This document shows positions 26,695 through 34,377 of a DNA stretch of 64,000 nucleotides, piece after piece (position 1 is the stretch's first letter; every line of letters begins with the position of its first letter). The position numbers were made by a program, and so were the translations under genes. The DNA lies in NCBI RefSeq assembly GCF_036226665.1, contig NZ_CP109007.1, positions 8,122,001-8,186,000 on the forward strand. Direction: 5' to 3'. Source of the DNA: Streptomyces sp. NBC_00691. GTDB taxonomy: Bacteria; Actinomycetota; Actinomycetes; Streptomycetales; Streptomycetaceae. Below the pieces are notes generated by a model that saw nothing but the letters and a program-made list of their open reading frames with translations, was not told the DNA's origin and did no database searches.

Positions 26695-27738
26695 TCAGCC
26701 GAACGCAGCGCGGGACGGTTCCTGGGCGAGCCGACACACCACGTCCAAAGCGCCTCTCAGGCCGGACGGACTCAGAGCCGTGGCCGGGGGGATCGTCTGC
26801 CCGAGCCAGCCGGGACCTGCCAGAAGTACGTGAGGAGCCGTCCGCGCCCCCCGCACGCCGTACGCGGCGTCGGCGATGCGACCGGCGAGCGACATGTCCG
26901 CGGTCGGGCTGGTCTGCGACCAGAGGACGACAACCGCCGGCCCGATCCGCCTCACAGCCGCGTACAGGGCCTCTGACGGGACAGCCGCCCCGAACATGCG
27001 CACCAGTCGCCCTCTTTCCGCCAAGCCGACGGAGAGCGCTTCAAGGGGCAGCGTGTGACGCTCGCCGGGGACACAGGCCAGCACGACGGGGGAAGCCGCG
27101 CCGTGCGTCACCGCCCTGCCCACGCCCGCTCGCCGCAGCGCCGCGGACACATGCCAGGAGAGCAAGTGCTCCACGTCCACGAAGCGATCGTCGGAGGAGG
27201 CCCACTTGCGACCCACCGCACGAAGGGTGGGAGCGATCACCTCTTCCCACGCGACGACCAGACCGTGCTCAGCCAGCAGCCGCTGGAGCGACACCTCCAT
27301 GACCGGACCGTCCAGGCGCATCGCCGCACGGGCCAGGCCGCGGCACTCCCGTCCGACGACGTCCAGCGGCACCCGGGTCCCCGCCCCGCCACGGCGAGCC
27401 CCGGATTCCGCCTGGTTCTCGGATCCCGTCACGTTCGCCGCCTGCCGGTCCAAGCGCTCCAAGGGCACCCCGCCGGAGACTCCCGCCGCCTCCGATCGCA
27501 CACGCAGGGCGGCGTGGGCCGCCTCGGACGGCGGGACCCCCGAGGCCGTCATACGACACATCGCCTCCAGTACGGCCACGTCCGCCTCACGCCACCGCCG
27601 GTGACGCCCCTTCGCGTGCTCGGCGGGCCCGATGCCGTAGCGCTGGTCCCAGGAGCGCACCGTTGCCGGTGACACGCCCAGAAGACGCGCGACGGCTCCC
27701 GTGGTGATCCCATGAGTCGTACGGGTCATGCCTTTCAC
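26695..27738 (-). CDS. MerR-family regulator with B12-binding-like domain
   Basis: A 347-residue regulator. The N-terminal MerR winged helix (TGAVARLLGVSPATVRSWDQRYGIGP) is followed by a helical bundle with W-x10-EH, close to the W-x9-EH cap of LitR/CarH photoreceptors, and then a Rossmann-like domain with VPGERHTLPLEALSVGLAERG, in which the His of the B12 lower-ligand motif appears kept. It may sense adenosylcobalamin and light, but the altered spacing makes this uncertain. Starts: GTG 27738 or, three codons later, ATG 27729. It is divergent from the RNHCP genes. Confidence 0.8.
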   Translation of the reverse strand: MKGMTRTTHGITTGAVARLLGVSPATVRSWDQRYGIGPAEHAKGRHRRWREADVAVLEAMCRMTASGVPPSEAAHAALRVRSEAAGVSGGVPLERLDRQAANVTGSENQAESGARRGGAGTRVPLDVVGRECRGLARAAMRLDGPVMEVSLQRLLAEHGLVVAWEEVIAPTLRAVGRKWASSDDRFVDVEHLLSWHVSAALRRAGVGRAVTHGAASPVVLACVPGERHTLPLEALSVGLAERGRLVRMFGAAVPSEALYAAVRRIGPAVVVLWSQTSPTADMSLAGRIADAAYGVRGARTAPHVLLAGPGWLGQTIPPATALSPSGLRGALDVVCRLAQEPSRAAFG

Positions 27739-27873
27739 CGTCTCGATTCAGAGAAGCAGCGGTGCGTGAGGCCGCCGCGCCCGCTGCGCGGGGGCGTCGG
27801 CTCACGCGGATCTCACCGGGCCAGGGAGGTGACCACCCGCGGTCGAACCTCGTTCCGGCCGACGGGTGACGCG

Positions 27874-28338
27874 GTGCCCGATCAAAGCGACATTGATGCT
27901 TCGGGAAAGACGGCACGGTCGGATGCACGGATGCACGGATGCACGGATGCACGGGTGTACGGGTGTACGGATCGAAAGACACCGACACGGACACGGCACG
28001 GGCGCGGCGTCGGGCTCCGGGCGCCGGGTGCTGCGCAGAACACCGCCGCGTACGCCGCGGACGGCGCGCCACGCAACCACTGCCCCTCCTGCCTGCACTC
28101 CCGGCACGTCATCGATCATGTCGAGGGCGGTCCCAGCGGATGTGAGGGCCGGATGCCCCCGATCGCCGTCGCCGTGCTCCGCACCGGTGGCTGGACGGTC
28201 ATCCACCGCTGCGTGCGCTGTGACGAGCTCACCTCGCATCCGGTCCGCGCGGACGACAACCAGCTCATCCTGATGCGCATGGCGGTCCGCCCCCTGGCCC
28301 AACCTCCGTTCCCGCTCGAAGCGTTCGGATCCTTCTGA
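27874..28338 (+). CDS. RNHCP-domain zinc-knuckle protein (first copy)
   Basis: The C-terminal about 100 residues carry the RNHCP signature: RNHCPSCLHSRHVIDHVEGG, EGRMPPIAV, and VIHRCVRCDEL, with the Cys pairs of a zinc-binding fold, and a typical PLAQPPFPLEAFGSF end. The N-terminal Cys-x2-Cys knuckle normally found before RNHCP is not recognisable. Instead the 5' part contains 8-bp tandem repeats (27921-27968). The start is unsure: GTG 27874 (154 residues) or ATG 27931 within the repeats (135 residues); neither has a strong ribosome site. Molecular function of the family is unknown to me. The second copy follows 23 nt downstream. Confidence 0.6.
   Translation: MPDQSDIDASGKTARSDARMHGCTDARVYGCTDRKTPTRTRHGRGVGLRAPGAAQNTAAYAADGAPRNHCPSCLHSRHVIDHVEGGPSGCEGRMPPIAVAVLRTGGWTVIHRCVRCDELTSHPVRADDNQLILMRMAVRPLAQPPFPLEAFGSF
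27921..27968. repeat. 8-bp tandem repeats at the 5' end of the first RNHCP gene
   Basis: Six consecutive 8-bp units: four GGATGCAC followed by two GGGTGTAC variants. Each perfect unit contains an ATG, and successive units place it in successive reading frames. The unit is not a multiple of three, so gain or loss of one copy would shift the frame of anything read through it. Confidence 0.9.
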
Positions 28339-28361
28339 CCGCCCGTGAGGGAGGAGCACCC

Positions 28362-28875
28362 ATGTCACGCAACAACAGCCCGCGCGGGCGGCGCCGTCCG
28401 CAGCGGCACAAGGACGTCCTGCACGCGCGGGACGGGCACCGGGGGAACGCGTTCCGGTGCGTCCTGCCGGCTCGACGTGCCGCTGGACGCACCCGGCACC
28501 GCGCACCGCAATCACTGCCCCGGCTGCCTGGGCAGCCTGCACGTCGACCGGAGGATCCCCGGCGACCGTGGCGCGGACTGCCGCGGCCGGATGGAGGCCC
28601 TGGGCATGTCCGTCCGCCCAGACGGTGCGTGGATGATCATCCACCAGTGCGTCTCCTGCGGTGCGCTCAGCGCCAACCGCATCGCGGGAGACGACAACCC
28701 GTACGCCCTGGTCCGCCTCGCGCTCAGACCGCTAGCCGATCCCCGGACCGCTGGTCGCGCCCTGCTGAGCCTGTCCTCCCCCCGCGACGGCCGTCAGCGG
28801 TCCGGCCAGGGTGCGGACATCGTCGGCACCACGGCCGCCGATCACTCGAGCCGCTCGTGGGGCGACGTGCCCTGA
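28362..28875 (+). pseudogene. RNHCP-domain protein, second copy, frameshifted
   Basis: A strong ribosome site (GGGAGGAG) leads to ATG 28362 and MSRNNSPRGRRRPQRHKDVL, a basic N-terminus continuing to NAFRCV. The family body (LDVPLDAPGTAHRNHCPGCL, then GRMEALGMSVRPDGAWMIIHQCVSCGALSANRI) lies in another frame. Joining them at 28464 gives FRC-V-CRLDVPL, one residue short of the expected FRCxxCRLDVPL knuckle, so two bases seem to be missing there. Either the gene is inactivated, or the assembly has an error, or expression needs recoding. The stop of the body frame is at 28873-28875. It lies 23 nt behind the first RNHCP gene. Confidence 0.8.
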
Positions 28876-28950
28876 ACCGTCCGCCCCGGTGCCGTCGGCC
28901 GACGGAGCAGGTATCCTCCGTCGGCCGACTGCGCGAGCACCTGGCCGGGG

Positions 28951-29952
28951 TTACGGCGCCAGGGCGAAGGCGAAGAAGTGCATGCCGGCATGGGCGGGCA
29001 GCACGACGACGTCGACCCGCTTCGTCGGGTCGAGTGCGATGGAGTGCGCGAACACGCGGTAGGCGATCCCGGCGTTGCCGTACCCGGTGGGCCGGTTGCG
29101 GCCGTCCGTCGACTTCACCAGGGTCGCGCCATGGCTGGCCGGATCCTGGAAGGACCAGTTGGGGAAGCCGATCGGTCCGGCGGTGCTCGATCCGTCAGCA
29201 TAGATGACCGTTACCGTGCCGGAAGCGTCGAGTCCGCTACCGGAGCCGAGGAAGACCAGTCGGCTTCCCTTGCCGTCGGCCTTCACCGCCTGCCCGCCGC
29301 CGGCCACGGCGTTCCTGGTGCCAGGTGCCGTAGCCGGCCAGGTCAGCTGAGCCCCGAGGGCACTGACGGACGCTCCGGGAGTCAGTCCGACCGCAGCGAG
29401 CTTCTGCGCCGAGAAACTGTTCCCCTCGCCGTCGAAGTCGCCGGCCTCGGTGTCGCTCTCGTCGGTGATCGCGACCTCGTCGTAGGCGGCGGAGAGACTC
29501 TCGAGCGCGACGCCCGAGCGCTCCAGGCGTGTGCCCGTGGCCGCGCCCCGACCGTCGCCACCCCGGTAGGTGGCGGTGGCGGTGAACGTTCGCAGGGTGA
29601 ATCCGGCCCGCCGTTCCGGAACTTGAACCCGGAATCCCACGGCCGTCGCGGTGCCCGGCGAGAGTGATCCCTCCACGCTCTGGACGGCGGGCTGCACAGC
29701 CCAGCCGACGGGGCCGCCGAGGGTGACTCTGAGCCGGGACAGACGCTGGGATCCCGGATTGGTGACCGTGACCTTCACCTCCGATATGGCCGGACCGTTC
29801 AGGTCCACCGGCGCGATCGTCACCTGGGTGAGCGCCTCCGACACCCCAGGGCCGTCCGCCCCCGCGGCGGTCCCAGGGCTGGAGACGAATGCCAGGGCCG
29901 CCACCGCCAGGGCAGCGACGGTTCTTCGTACGGTGGTCATGTGCAGGGACAT
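28951..29952 (-). CDS. Secreted NEW3-like accessory protein
   Basis: A 333-residue protein with a signal peptide (hydrophobic AALAVAALAFVSSPGTAAGA). An immunoglobulin-like region follows (VTIAPVDLNGPAISEVKVTVTNPG), resembling the NEW3/NPCBM-associated domains attached to glycosidases. Its second half (DFDGEGNSFSAQKLAAVGL, later VTVIYADGSS and FPNWSFQDPA) looks like a galactose-binding beta-sandwich found in glycan-active enzymes. No catalytic residues were seen. GAAGGAG precedes the ATG. It lies 73 nt downstream of the GH109-like gene and is probably its co-transcribed substrate-binding partner. Confidence 0.7.
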   Translation of the reverse strand: MSLHMTTVRRTVAALAVAALAFVSSPGTAAGADGPGVSEALTQVTIAPVDLNGPAISEVKVTVTNPGSQRLSRLRVTLGGPVGWAVQPAVQSVEGSLSPGTATAVGFRVQVPERRAGFTLRTFTATATYRGGDGRGAATGTRLERSGVALESLSAAYDEVAITDESDTEAGDFDGEGNSFSAQKLAAVGLTPGASVSALGAQLTWPATAPGTRNAVAGGGQAVKADGKGSRLVFLGSGSGLDASGTVTVIYADGSSTAGPIGFPNWSFQDPASHGATLVKSTDGRNRPTGYGNAGIAYRVFAHSIALDPTKRVDVVVLPAHAGMHFFAFALAP

Positions 29953-29976
29953 GTGTGCTCGCTCCTTCTCGGTGGT

Positions 29977-29994
29977 TCGGGCGGTACCGCCCGA
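29977..29994. promoter_or_regulatory. 18-bp perfect palindrome between GH109-like and NEW3-like genes
   Basis: TCGGGCGGTACCGCCCGA is a perfect palindrome located 25 nt upstream of the NEW3-like start and after the GH109-like stop. It could be an operator or a short intercistronic hairpin. Confidence 0.45.
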
Positions 29995-30025
29995 GGGCAG
30001 GGGCTCTCGCCGGGCCGGGGCGGCG

Positions 30026-31471
30026 TCACACGGGTGGCATCTCCGTCATGCGCGAGTCGAGGCCGAGACGGAGGTTCACCCATGCTCCACGGGTGAAGTC
30101 AGGCACGGTCACCGGCTTCCCCTTCCGCTCGAGCGACATGACGCTCAGGGGTACCGGTGCGCACCAGGCCGCGGAGTCGTAGACGTCGATGTCGGGCACG
30201 AGACCTGCCCGCATGAGCTGGACGGTTCGCCACTGGAGGACGTAGTCCATGCCGCCGTGTCCGCCGTTGTTCGCGGCGTCGTCGCCGATCTTCTTCCACA
30301 GCCAGTGGTCGAACTCCTTGCGGTAGGAGTCGAAGGCCCGCCAGGTGTGCCCGCCGTGGTCCGGCTCCACGTAGACACGACCGCCACTGCTCGTCATCAC
30401 TCCCGCGTAGTCCTCGAAGATGCCCCGGCTTCCGGCGAGGGTGTTGATCCGGCTGTACGGGCGGGGTGAACTCACGTCGTGCTCGGCCCGGATGATCCGG
30501 CCCTTTGCCGTTTCGATGAGACAGGTGACCAGATCGCCGTTGACGTAGGTCTCGTTCCAGGACGGGTGGTCCCTGGGCACGAACCGCTCCCGGTAGTCGG
30601 CCAGGCCCTTCGGCTCGGTCGCCGTGGCGGTCAACGTGGTCAACCGGTCGCCCCGGTTGATGTCCATGGCAGCGGCGATCGGCGCGAGGCCGTGCATGGC
30701 GTAGAAGGAGGCGGTGCTGCGAGTGTGCCAGAGGCGGCGCCAGGAATCGGTGTAGTACGTGCTCGAGAACAGCAGGGCGCGCAGGTCGTGCAGGTACCCG
30801 CCGTGCCCGTTCGTGATCTCACCGAACAGCCCCTCGTGCGCCATCTTGAGCATGGCGAGCTCATTGCGGCCGTAGCTGCAGTTCTCTGCGAGCATGAGGT
30901 GCCTGCGGGTGCGCTCGGACGTGTCGACGAGGTCCCACAGCTCGTCGAGCCGCGTGGCGATGGGGAGCTCGACCACCACGTGCTTTCCGGCGAGCAGCGC
31001 CGCCTTGCCCTGCTCGTAGTGGAACTCCCAGGGCGTGGCGATGTAGACGAGATCGATGTCGTCGCGGAGCAGCATCTGCGCGTAGGCGTCCGCGGAGCCG
31101 CCGTACTCGGCGGGGCGGGGCTTGCCCGCCCTGACCAATTCGTCCGCGACTCGCCCGGCACGGTCCGCGCGGATGTCACAGACCGCGGTGACCCGGCAGC
31201 CGGCCACGACGGACCAGCCCTGCGTCATGCCGAAGCCGCGGTTGCCGAGGCCGATGACGCCTACCCGGACCTCCTGGTGGGCCTCGTAGGGCACGTTGAC
31301 CATGGAGGTCTGGCCGGGGCGACGGCGAGGCTCGGCTGCGGCCGCTTCCGGACGACCGGGAGCGGCGAGCGCCGGAGCGGACGCGGCGACTCCGAGACCG
31401 ACCGCGGCGGCGCCTGTGGCCACCGCTCCTCCGAGTACAAGACGTCGTGAGACTGCGGGGACATCAGACAT
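30026..31471 (-). CDS. GH109-like Gfo/Idh/MocA glycosidase, Tat-exported
   Basis: A 481-residue protein with a twin-arginine signal (SRRLVLGG at 8-15). The mature enzyme has a Rossmann domain (VRVGVIGLGNRGFGMTQGW), the central ATPWEFHYEQGKAALLAGKHVVVE segment of the Gfo/Idh/MocA fold, and the C-terminal HGGMDYVLQWR...DIDVYDSAAWCAPVPLS region typical of GH109. Characterised GH109 members use NAD to hydrolyse alpha-N-acetylgalactosaminides. The start ATG follows GGAGTC. The neighbouring sulfatase and FGE suggest the substrate is a sulfated amino-sugar glycan; another sugar oxidoreductase activity is possible. Confidence 0.8.
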   Translation of the reverse strand: MSDVPAVSRRLVLGGAVATGAAAVGLGVAASAPALAAPGRPEAAAAEPRRRPGQTSMVNVPYEAHQEVRVGVIGLGNRGFGMTQGWSVVAGCRVTAVCDIRADRAGRVADELVRAGKPRPAEYGGSADAYAQMLLRDDIDLVYIATPWEFHYEQGKAALLAGKHVVVELPIATRLDELWDLVDTSERTRRHLMLAENCSYGRNELAMLKMAHEGLFGEITNGHGGYLHDLRALLFSSTYYTDSWRRLWHTRSTASFYAMHGLAPIAAAMDINRGDRLTTLTATATEPKGLADYRERFVPRDHPSWNETYVNGDLVTCLIETAKGRIIRAEHDVSSPRPYSRINTLAGSRGIFEDYAGVMTSSGGRVYVEPDHGGHTWRAFDSYRKEFDHWLWKKIGDDAANNGGHGGMDYVLQWRTVQLMRAGLVPDIDVYDSAAWCAPVPLSVMSLERKGKPVTVPDFTRGAWVNLRLGLDSRMTEMPPV

Positions 31472-31528
31472 GACGGGACTCCAGATTCGGAATGGTCGGC
31501 ATGGCTTGCGGAACGACTGTGGCGGGCA

Positions 31529-31544
31529 TGACACCTGAGTGTCA
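31529..31544. promoter_or_regulatory. Palindromic operator candidate upstream of the GH109-like gene
   Basis: TGACACCTGAGTGTCA is a 6-bp perfect inverted repeat with a 4-nt spacer, flanked further out by GCATG (31526) and CATGC (31548). It lies 58 nt upstream of the GH109-like start codon, within a more AT-rich stretch. The layout suits a dimeric repressor such as a GntR or LacI protein; no such regulator is visible nearby. Confidence 0.5.
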
Positions 31545-31697
31545 ATACATGCTTGGAGAGGGGCTCAACTGTGCATCATCGAGCATTCTTTGTGCTTGCA
31601 GGTGCATGTTCTCCGGCAAGCCGCCTCGAGTCGCGCCTACGGAGGGGGTTCGCGGCCCGGCGGCCGCATCCTCGCCTTCGCCATCGTCGTGATCGCC

Positions 31698-32654
31698 TCA
31701 CGCCGGGGCCGAGCCCGCGGCATCCGACGGCGGATCCCCGGCGTCCGCTGCCACCCGGAAGCCGATGTGGCCCGTCGAGGAGTCCGGTGTGTTGGCGGTC
31801 CTGGCCGAGCAGCGGTAGCGGTTGCAGTACGAGGCGTGGCACAGGTGCGAGCCGCCGCGCAGGGCTCTGGCGGGGGAGTCGGGCGTGAAGCGGTCGACCG
31901 TCCACTCCCAGACGTTGCCGACTGCGTGGTGCAGGCCGTGGCCGTTGGGCGCGAGGGAGCGTACGGGCGCGGTGCCGACCTCTGCGGTCGGCCGGTCCGG
32001 GAACTCGCCGCGGAAGATCACCGCGCGGTCCGGCGTCGGCGGTTCGTCGCCCCAGGGGTGGCGGGCCTGTTCGAGGCCGCCGCGGGCGGCGTACTCCCAT
32101 TCCGCCTCGGTGGGCAGGCGGCAGCCGGACCAGGCGCAGTACGCCTGCGCGTCGTTCCAGGAGACGTGGGTGACGGGGTGGTCGAGACGGTCCTCCGAGG
32201 AGGACCCGGGACCTTCCGGCTCCCGGTGCCAGGCGCCCGGAACCGCCAGCCACCAGTCCACGCCGGGCACCGGCGCGGCCCGTTCGCGCGCTTCGGCGGT
32301 GACGCGGCCGCGGAAGACGAAGGAGTGGCCGAAGCGTTCGGCGTCGGTCCGGTAGCCGGTGGCGGCGACGAAGGTACGGAACTCGTCGTGGCTGACCGCT
32401 GTGGCGGCGATCCGGAACGGTGCCACGGTCACGGTGCGCACCGGCCCCTCGCCGTCCTCGGGGAACACGTCGTGGTCCCCCGTCCCCATGAGGAACGCGC
32501 CGCCGGGGAGCGACAGCAGCGGCGCGAAGGTGCCGGCCCCCCGCTCCCCGGCGGCGTGGTCGCCGCACTGCCTCCGGACACCCGGGTCGATCAACGGGAG
32601 CGCGTTTCTCTCCCGTGCGGCCGTGCGGCCGGGTGTGCAGCAGTCGCGGCTCAT
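31698..32654 (-). CDS. Formylglycine-generating enzyme
   Basis: A 318-residue copper-dependent oxidase that converts the active-site Cys of sulfatases to formylglycine. GGAFLMGTGD, PVTHVSWNDAQAYCAWSGCRLPTEAEWEYAARGG and the C-terminal LRGGSHLCHASYCNRYRCSAR are diagnostic. The two catalytic Cys fall at residues 272 and 277, the same positions as in the characterised S. coelicolor enzyme as I recall it. The ATG follows GGGGAGAG and lies 22 nt after the sulfatase stop, so maturase and substrate are co-transcribed. Confidence 0.95.
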   Translation of the reverse strand: MSRDCCTPGRTAARERNALPLIDPGVRRQCGDHAAGERGAGTFAPLLSLPGGAFLMGTGDHDVFPEDGEGPVRTVTVAPFRIAATAVSHDEFRTFVAATGYRTDAERFGHSFVFRGRVTAEARERAAPVPGVDWWLAVPGAWHREPEGPGSSSEDRLDHPVTHVSWNDAQAYCAWSGCRLPTEAEWEYAARGGLEQARHPWGDEPPTPDRAVIFRGEFPDRPTAEVGTAPVRSLAPNGHGLHHAVGNVWEWTVDRFTPDSPARALRGGSHLCHASYCNRYRCSARTANTPDSSTGHIGFRVAADAGDPPSDAAGSAPA

Positions 32655-32676
32655 CGGTGCTCTCCCCGAGATGTCG

Positions 32677-34074
32677 TCAGGCGGTGCGGTCGGAGGCCAG
32701 CGCTGCCGCGAGGCCGGGGATGCCGAGGGTCTGCTCGTCCGCGGGTGTGGCCTCGTGGAGGCTGTTCCGCAGCTGGTACGGGTCCGCCTGGAGGTCGTAG
32801 TACTCGCGGAACCTCACCTGCCCGGTGCCGCTCACCGTGCCGGCGCCGTCGGTGTGAAGGTCGTAGTACTCCGTGTACTGGCGGTCCTTGGCGACATAGG
32901 ACGACCAGGTGTTCTTGGGATCGGCCCCGGTGCCCTGCTTCCACCACTCGATGAGCAGGTGGTCGCGGGAGTGGGTGCCGAGGAGTGAGCGTCCGTCGTG
33001 CGGAGTGTTCGGGGTGATCCCCGCCGCGTCCAGGACGGTGGGGGCGATGTCGATGTTCGCGACGATGCGGTCGTCGGTGCTGCCGCTGCCGAGTCCTCCG
33101 GCGGGCCAGGAGAGGTAGAAGGGCACTTCGTGGGCAGGACGGTAGGGGACGGCCTTGCCGGTCAGGCCGTGGTCGGCCCAGTTGAACCCGTTGTCGCCGA
33201 TGTAGATGACGAGGGTGTTGTCGAGTTGTCCCAGGGCCGCCAGCTTGTCGTGGAGAGCCTGCACGGCGTCGTCCACCGAGCGAAGGGTGCGCAGCTGCTT
33301 GGCGCGGATCTGGCGGCCGTCTTCGAGTGTCTGGGTGGCGTTGCGTACGTAGGCGGGCTTGTCGCTGCGGTCGCCCTCGGGCACGGAGGGCCGGCCGTCC
33401 CAGGCGGGCACCTCGCTGCCGGCGTACTTGGGTTCCGGGGTGAAGGGGCCGTGGGAGGCGTACGGGGTGACGTAGGCGAACCAGGGGCGGCTGTCGGTGC
33501 GGGATTTGTCGAGGAACGCGAGGGTGCGGTTCTTGATCACGGTGGTGGTGTAGCCCGGGATGGGCTGCACGGTGCCGTTCACGTTGAAGGTGCCGTCCGT
33601 GTACGAGGGCCGGAGCAGCGCGAATTCCTCGAAGTGCGGCGGGTTGTCGGCGATGTCCCAGGCGTTGAGGTACTTGCCGAACAGCCCCGTCCGATAGCCC
33701 GCCTGCTTGAGGTACCGCTGCAAGGTGGTGTGCTGGTCCAGCGAGTGCGAGGCGCTGTTGTTGCGCACTCCGTGGTTGTGCGCGAAACGACCGGAGAAGA
33801 CCGAGGAGCGCGAGGGGGCGCACAGCGGGGTGGTGACGTGCCCGTTGGTGAAGCGCACGCCCTGGCCGGCCAGCCAGGCGACGGTCTTGGGGGTGGCCCA
33901 CTCGGTGTGTTTCGGCTGGTCGTCGGTGACGATCAGCAGCACGTTGGGCCGGCCGGCGCCGGCGGCCCGGGCGGGGGAGGCGGCGAGCGCGGGCAGGGCG
34001 GCACCGGCGGCCACGGCCGCGGCGGTGCCCAGGACTCCACGGCGACTGGGACCGGACAAACTAGACGTGCCCAT
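32677..34074 (-). CDS. Tat-exported Cys-type sulfatase
   Basis: A 465-residue arylsulfatase-family enzyme. A twin-arginine signal (SRRGVLGT, 10-17) is followed by PNVLLIVTDDQ with the metal-binding Asp51-Asp52, and TTPLCAPSRSSVFSGRF, the formylglycine motif C85-x-P-x-R. Other ligands appear in YIGDNGFNWADHGL and HGPFTPEPKY. Because cytosolic FGE must act before Tat export, its linkage to the FGE gene makes sense. The start ATG was placed by the signal peptide; GAGAGG precedes it. Likely acts on extracellular sulfate esters of glycans. Confidence 0.92.
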   Translation of the reverse strand: MGTSSLSGPSRRGVLGTAAAVAAGAALPALAASPARAAGAGRPNVLLIVTDDQPKHTEWATPKTVAWLAGQGVRFTNGHVTTPLCAPSRSSVFSGRFAHNHGVRNNSASHSLDQHTTLQRYLKQAGYRTGLFGKYLNAWDIADNPPHFEEFALLRPSYTDGTFNVNGTVQPIPGYTTTVIKNRTLAFLDKSRTDSRPWFAYVTPYASHGPFTPEPKYAGSEVPAWDGRPSVPEGDRSDKPAYVRNATQTLEDGRQIRAKQLRTLRSVDDAVQALHDKLAALGQLDNTLVIYIGDNGFNWADHGLTGKAVPYRPAHEVPFYLSWPAGGLGSGSTDDRIVANIDIAPTVLDAAGITPNTPHDGRSLLGTHSRDHLLIEWWKQGTGADPKNTWSSYVAKDRQYTEYYDLHTDGAGTVSGTGQVRFREYYDLQADPYQLRNSLHEATPADEQTLGIPGLAAALASDRTA

Positions 34075-34377
34075 GACAGTGAGGACCTCTCGTCCATGTG
34101 CGGGGTCGGCGGGAAAGGCGCCGAGGAGGAGGCTATGGGCGTGCCGGGGCGTGTTCCATGCACGCGGCGCTAAGGGTTCGTTGCCGGGACGTTGCGACGC
34201 GGCCCCGCAGGGGCCGGCCCTTCGGATCCGGGGGTCGACCGGCCGAGCCCGGTCGATCGCCCACCGAAAGCTCCGGTGTGTCAGCCGCCCTCCGTACCCT
34301 TGGTGCACGCCTCCGCCCGTCGGCCCCGTCCGGCCGGTCGCGCGGACAGCGGTGGCGTGCGTGACAGTGGAGTGGAG
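34075..34377. other. Divergent intergenic region, no supported gene
   Basis: A 303-nt region between the sulfatase and the radical SAM gene. It contains a short perfect hairpin GGCCCC-GCA-GGGGCC at 34201-34215 and presumably both promoters. Open frames through it have no family features. Confidence 0.5.

Noticed and set aside
27921..27968. Tandem repeats considered as a CRISPR array
   Set aside because: Units are 8 bp, directly adjacent and without spacers; no cas genes are near.
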